A DNA stretch of 32,126 bases from Brevibacterium jeotgali (lineage in GTDB: Bacteria; Actinomycetota; Actinomycetes; Actinomycetales; Brevibacteriaceae): NCBI RefSeq assembly GCF_900169175.1, contig NZ_FXZM01000018.1, forward strand, positions 1 through 32,126. Reading direction: 5' to 3'. Each line of letters starts with the position of its first letter. The stretch's first letter is position 1. The translations under genes were made by a program, and so were the position numbers. The notes below the pieces were generated by a model. It was not told the origin of the DNA. It saw only the letters and a list, made by a program, of their open reading frames with translations, and made no database searches. This document shows, piece after piece, positions 30,395 to 32,126 of this stretch.

Positions 30395-32005
30395 GTGAAG
30401 TCGTTGACACGACTGGTTCGCAGGACGAAGGAGCCCCTCGTCCGGTTCCCCCGTACGCGCGTGATCGCGATGACGTGGGGGATCCCGGAGGACTTCGGGG
30501 GATTGACGAGTGTCCTGCTGCGCCGTTCTGCGATGATCGCGGACCTCGGGGGCAGAGACGTCCCGATCCTCACATTCGACGCTTCGTTGGACGTGGAGCA
30601 CACGACGCGGCAGCTCATCGCGCGCGGCGAGCTGCGTCCGGGGGTGCAGCTGCGCAACTGCTGGTCTGAGATCGCGGGGATGGGCGACCGTGAGCTGAAG
30701 GCGTTCGCAGGATCCGCCGGCCCGCTGCCGGCGCATGGCCCGACGGACACCGGCGCGGATGTGCGTTCCGAGGACGCACAGAGGCGCATCTGGGTGGGGA
30801 CGGACGGCAAGAAGCGCCTCGTCGAGCATCTGCGACCGGACGGAACAGTGAGCGTCCGGGACGAGCGGAAGTGCCGTGAGGGCAGGGGTCTCGTCATCCT
30901 CGATCACGAGGGTGCTCCGATCGGTCGGTGGAACCGGGTGCGGGACCTCTACTTCGCCTGGATCGACCATGTCGTCGGGGACGCGTCTGCCGTGATCCTC
31001 AGCGACTCCAAGTACGTGGGCTCGTTCCTCCACCACTACAGGCGTCCGAAGGTCCGCACGGTTCAGGTGTTCCACAACCCGCATCTGACGCCGAAGGCGG
31101 TTTCGACCGAGGGGCCGTTCACCGAGTCGCGCGCGTCGATCATCTTCGAGCATGAGAAGTTCGACGGGTTGGCGTTCCTGACGAAGCGGCAGGCGGATGA
31201 CTTCACCGCGGCCTTTCCACGCAGGGGCCGCACCTTCGTGGTCCCGAACTCACGGGAGATCCCAGCGACTCTGCCTGACGTGGAGGAGCCGCGCGAGCCG
31301 AGCCGCGGCATCATGCTCGCGCGATTGAGCGGCCAGAAGCGGATCGACCACACCGTCCGCGCGCTCGCAGAGCTTCAGCGTGAGACTCCACACGTGCGAG
31401 CACATGTCGACGTCTTCGGCTCCGGGCCATCGGAGAAGAAGATCATGACAATGATCGAGGCCGAGGGCGCAGGCGACCGGATCGCGCTGAGGGGCTACGA
31501 CCCGACCGCGTCGACGCAGCTGGCGTCGGCGTCCTTCCTGGTGCTGAGCAGCAAGTACGAAGGACTTCCGCTGGTGCTGGTGGAAGCGATGGCGGCCGGA
31601 TGCATCCCGGTGGCCTATGACGTCCGGTACGGCCCCGGTGACGTGATCGCCCATGGTGTCGATGGCCTGGTGGTGCCCGCGGGGGATGTGCGAGCGCTGG
31701 CGGCGGCGATCCGACGGATCGCGACGATGGACGAAGCCGACCGCAGAGAGATGCGGCGTGCTGCACAGCGCACGGCGCGGCGATTCGACGACCTCACCGT
31801 GACCCGGCAGTGGGCGGACGTGTGCGGAGCTCTCACGGGTCCGCGTGCACCGCTGCTCGCGTCGGGCTCGGGCGCCATGGCGACTCGTGCAGAGTTCCTG
31901 GATGACCAGGCAGGTGATCTGCTTCTCAGCGGGAATGTCCTGGGAGCGTGGCCCCTGGGGACGGAGGAGGTGCGCCTGCGCATCGCATCCTCCGATGGGA
32001 CCTGA
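30395..32005 (+). CDS. GT4 glycosyltransferase, TagE/TarM-like, truncated at its C-terminus
   Basis: I prefer GTG 30395 (536 residues; GGGAA five bases upstream), because the domain then starts about as in its paralogue at 20413-22308. The frame is open back to ATG 30278, which lacks a binding site and lies near the divergent start at 30223. WGIPEDFGGLTSVLLRRSAM, the inserted beta-rich segment with LRPDGTVSVRDERK and IGRWNRVRDLYFAW, GIMLARLSGQKRIDHTVRAL and the E-x7-E motif EGLPLVLVEAMAAGCIP all align with the paralogue. The paralogue continues with a beta-rich end of about 150 residues. Here similarity stops after VRLRIASSDGT, roughly 80 residues early, at TGA 32003-32005, where foreign-looking DNA begins. 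The catalytic half is intact. Confidence 0.8.
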   Translation: MKSLTRLVRRTKEPLVRFPRTRVIAMTWGIPEDFGGLTSVLLRRSAMIADLGGRDVPILTFDASLDVEHTTRQLIARGELRPGVQLRNCWSEIAGMGDRELKAFAGSAGPLPAHGPTDTGADVRSEDAQRRIWVGTDGKKRLVEHLRPDGTVSVRDERKCREGRGLVILDHEGAPIGRWNRVRDLYFAWIDHVVGDASAVILSDSKYVGSFLHHYRRPKVRTVQVFHNPHLTPKAVSTEGPFTESRASIIFEHEKFDGLAFLTKRQADDFTAAFPRRGRTFVVPNSREIPATLPDVEEPREPSRGIMLARLSGQKRIDHTVRALAELQRETPHVRAHVDVFGSGPSEKKIMTMIEAEGAGDRIALRGYDPTASTQLASASFLVLSSKYEGLPLVLVEAMAAGCIPVAYDVRYGPGDVIAHGVDGLVVPAGDVRALAAAIRRIATMDEADRREMRRAAQRTARRFDDLTVTRQWADVCGALTGPRAPLLASGSGAMATRAEFLDDQAGDLLLSGNVLGAWPLGTEEVRLRIASSDGT

Positions 32006-32126
32006 CTTGGCTCATTTCGTTAGTGCGTGGGCTCTCCGGTCCGGATGGCTTCGAGGACGCGGGTCAGGTCCTCGGAGACGTGGGGTGGGAAGGTCTGCGT
32101 AGTGCCGTTGATCGCGAGGGTTGCGG
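32006..32126 (-). mobile_element. Possible edge of an inserted element with the 3' end of an opposing gene
   Basis: After the truncated glycosyltransferase the sequence no longer relates to its paralogue. On the minus strand a frame enters from the right edge and ends at TAA 32022-32020; its last 34 residues include INGTTQTFPPHVSEDLTRVL and end EAIRTGEPTH. This reads as natural protein, but I do not recognise the family. Only 14 bases separate its stop from the truncation point, as between an insertion element's terminal gene and its end. The call as a mobile element is inference; the far end lies outside the window. Confidence 0.4.

Noticed and set aside
32006..32126. Assignment of the right-edge element to a named insertion sequence family
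   Set aside because: Only 121 bases are visible and the 34-residue peptide does not let me name a transposase family.

Overview
The window is high-GC DNA with strong G/C bias at third codon positions, ATGA/GTGA stop-start overlaps, frequent GTG starts and purine-rich ribosome binding sites. Together with a long DUF222/HNH (13E12-type) endonuclease, a Tat-type lipoprotein and a teichoic-acid type cell-wall locus, this points to a Gram-positive actinobacterium of the Micrococcales, most likely Brevibacterium or a close relative. The genus is inferred from gene content; no marker gene in the window proves it.

Layout. 1-254 is the end of an aldehyde dehydrogenase, followed by a strong hairpin shared with the convergent DUF222/HNH gene (380-2995, minus). 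Then come a Pro/Gly/Gln-rich DUF805 membrane protein (minus), a Nudix hydrolase (plus) and a doubtful proline-rich one-helix membrane protein (minus).

5522-18918 is a catabolic region, all on the plus strand. It starts with an M20 amidohydrolase and an amidase-signature amidase (4-base overlap). Next is an unusual regulator with an XRE-like helix-turn-helix fused in front of a complete TetR/BetI-like protein, which has a near-perfect palindromic operator in its own promoter. Then follows a complete dehydrocarnitine route: beta-keto acid cleavage enzyme (cdhC), carnitine dehydrogenase (cdhA) and betainyl-CoA thioesterase (cdhB). Behind a hairpin lies a tightly coupled Opp/Dpp-type ABC importer (binding lipoprotein, two permeases, one fused double ATPase) and an HSL-type esterase. 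My reading is uptake and hydrolysis of carnitine esters or amides, followed by oxidation of L-carnitine to glycine betaine. The cdh part is well supported; the substrate of the importer and of the three hydrolases is inference.

18932-20350 holds a YqeB-like membrane protein and a divergent TetR regulator sharing an operator-like palindrome. 20413-32005 is a cell-wall polymer (teichoic acid) locus: two TagE/TarM-like GT4 glycosyltransferases, a CDP-glycerol glycerophosphotransferase-like protein, glycerol-3-phosphate cytidylyltransferase (tagD), a CDP-alcohol phosphatidyltransferase, a GT2 glycosyltransferase and a polysaccharide pyruvyl transferase. An aldo-keto reductase and an MFS exporter sit between its two halves. 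From memory, pyruvate-ketal-bearing teichoic acids have been described in Brevibacterium, which would fit.

Two genes of the wall locus look damaged. The pyruvyl transferase is split by a one-base deletion near 29683-29684. The second GT4 gene stops about 80 residues short of its paralogue, exactly where unrelated DNA with an opposing reading frame begins (about 32003), which looks like the edge of an inserted element. No tRNA, rRNA or CRISPR array was seen.
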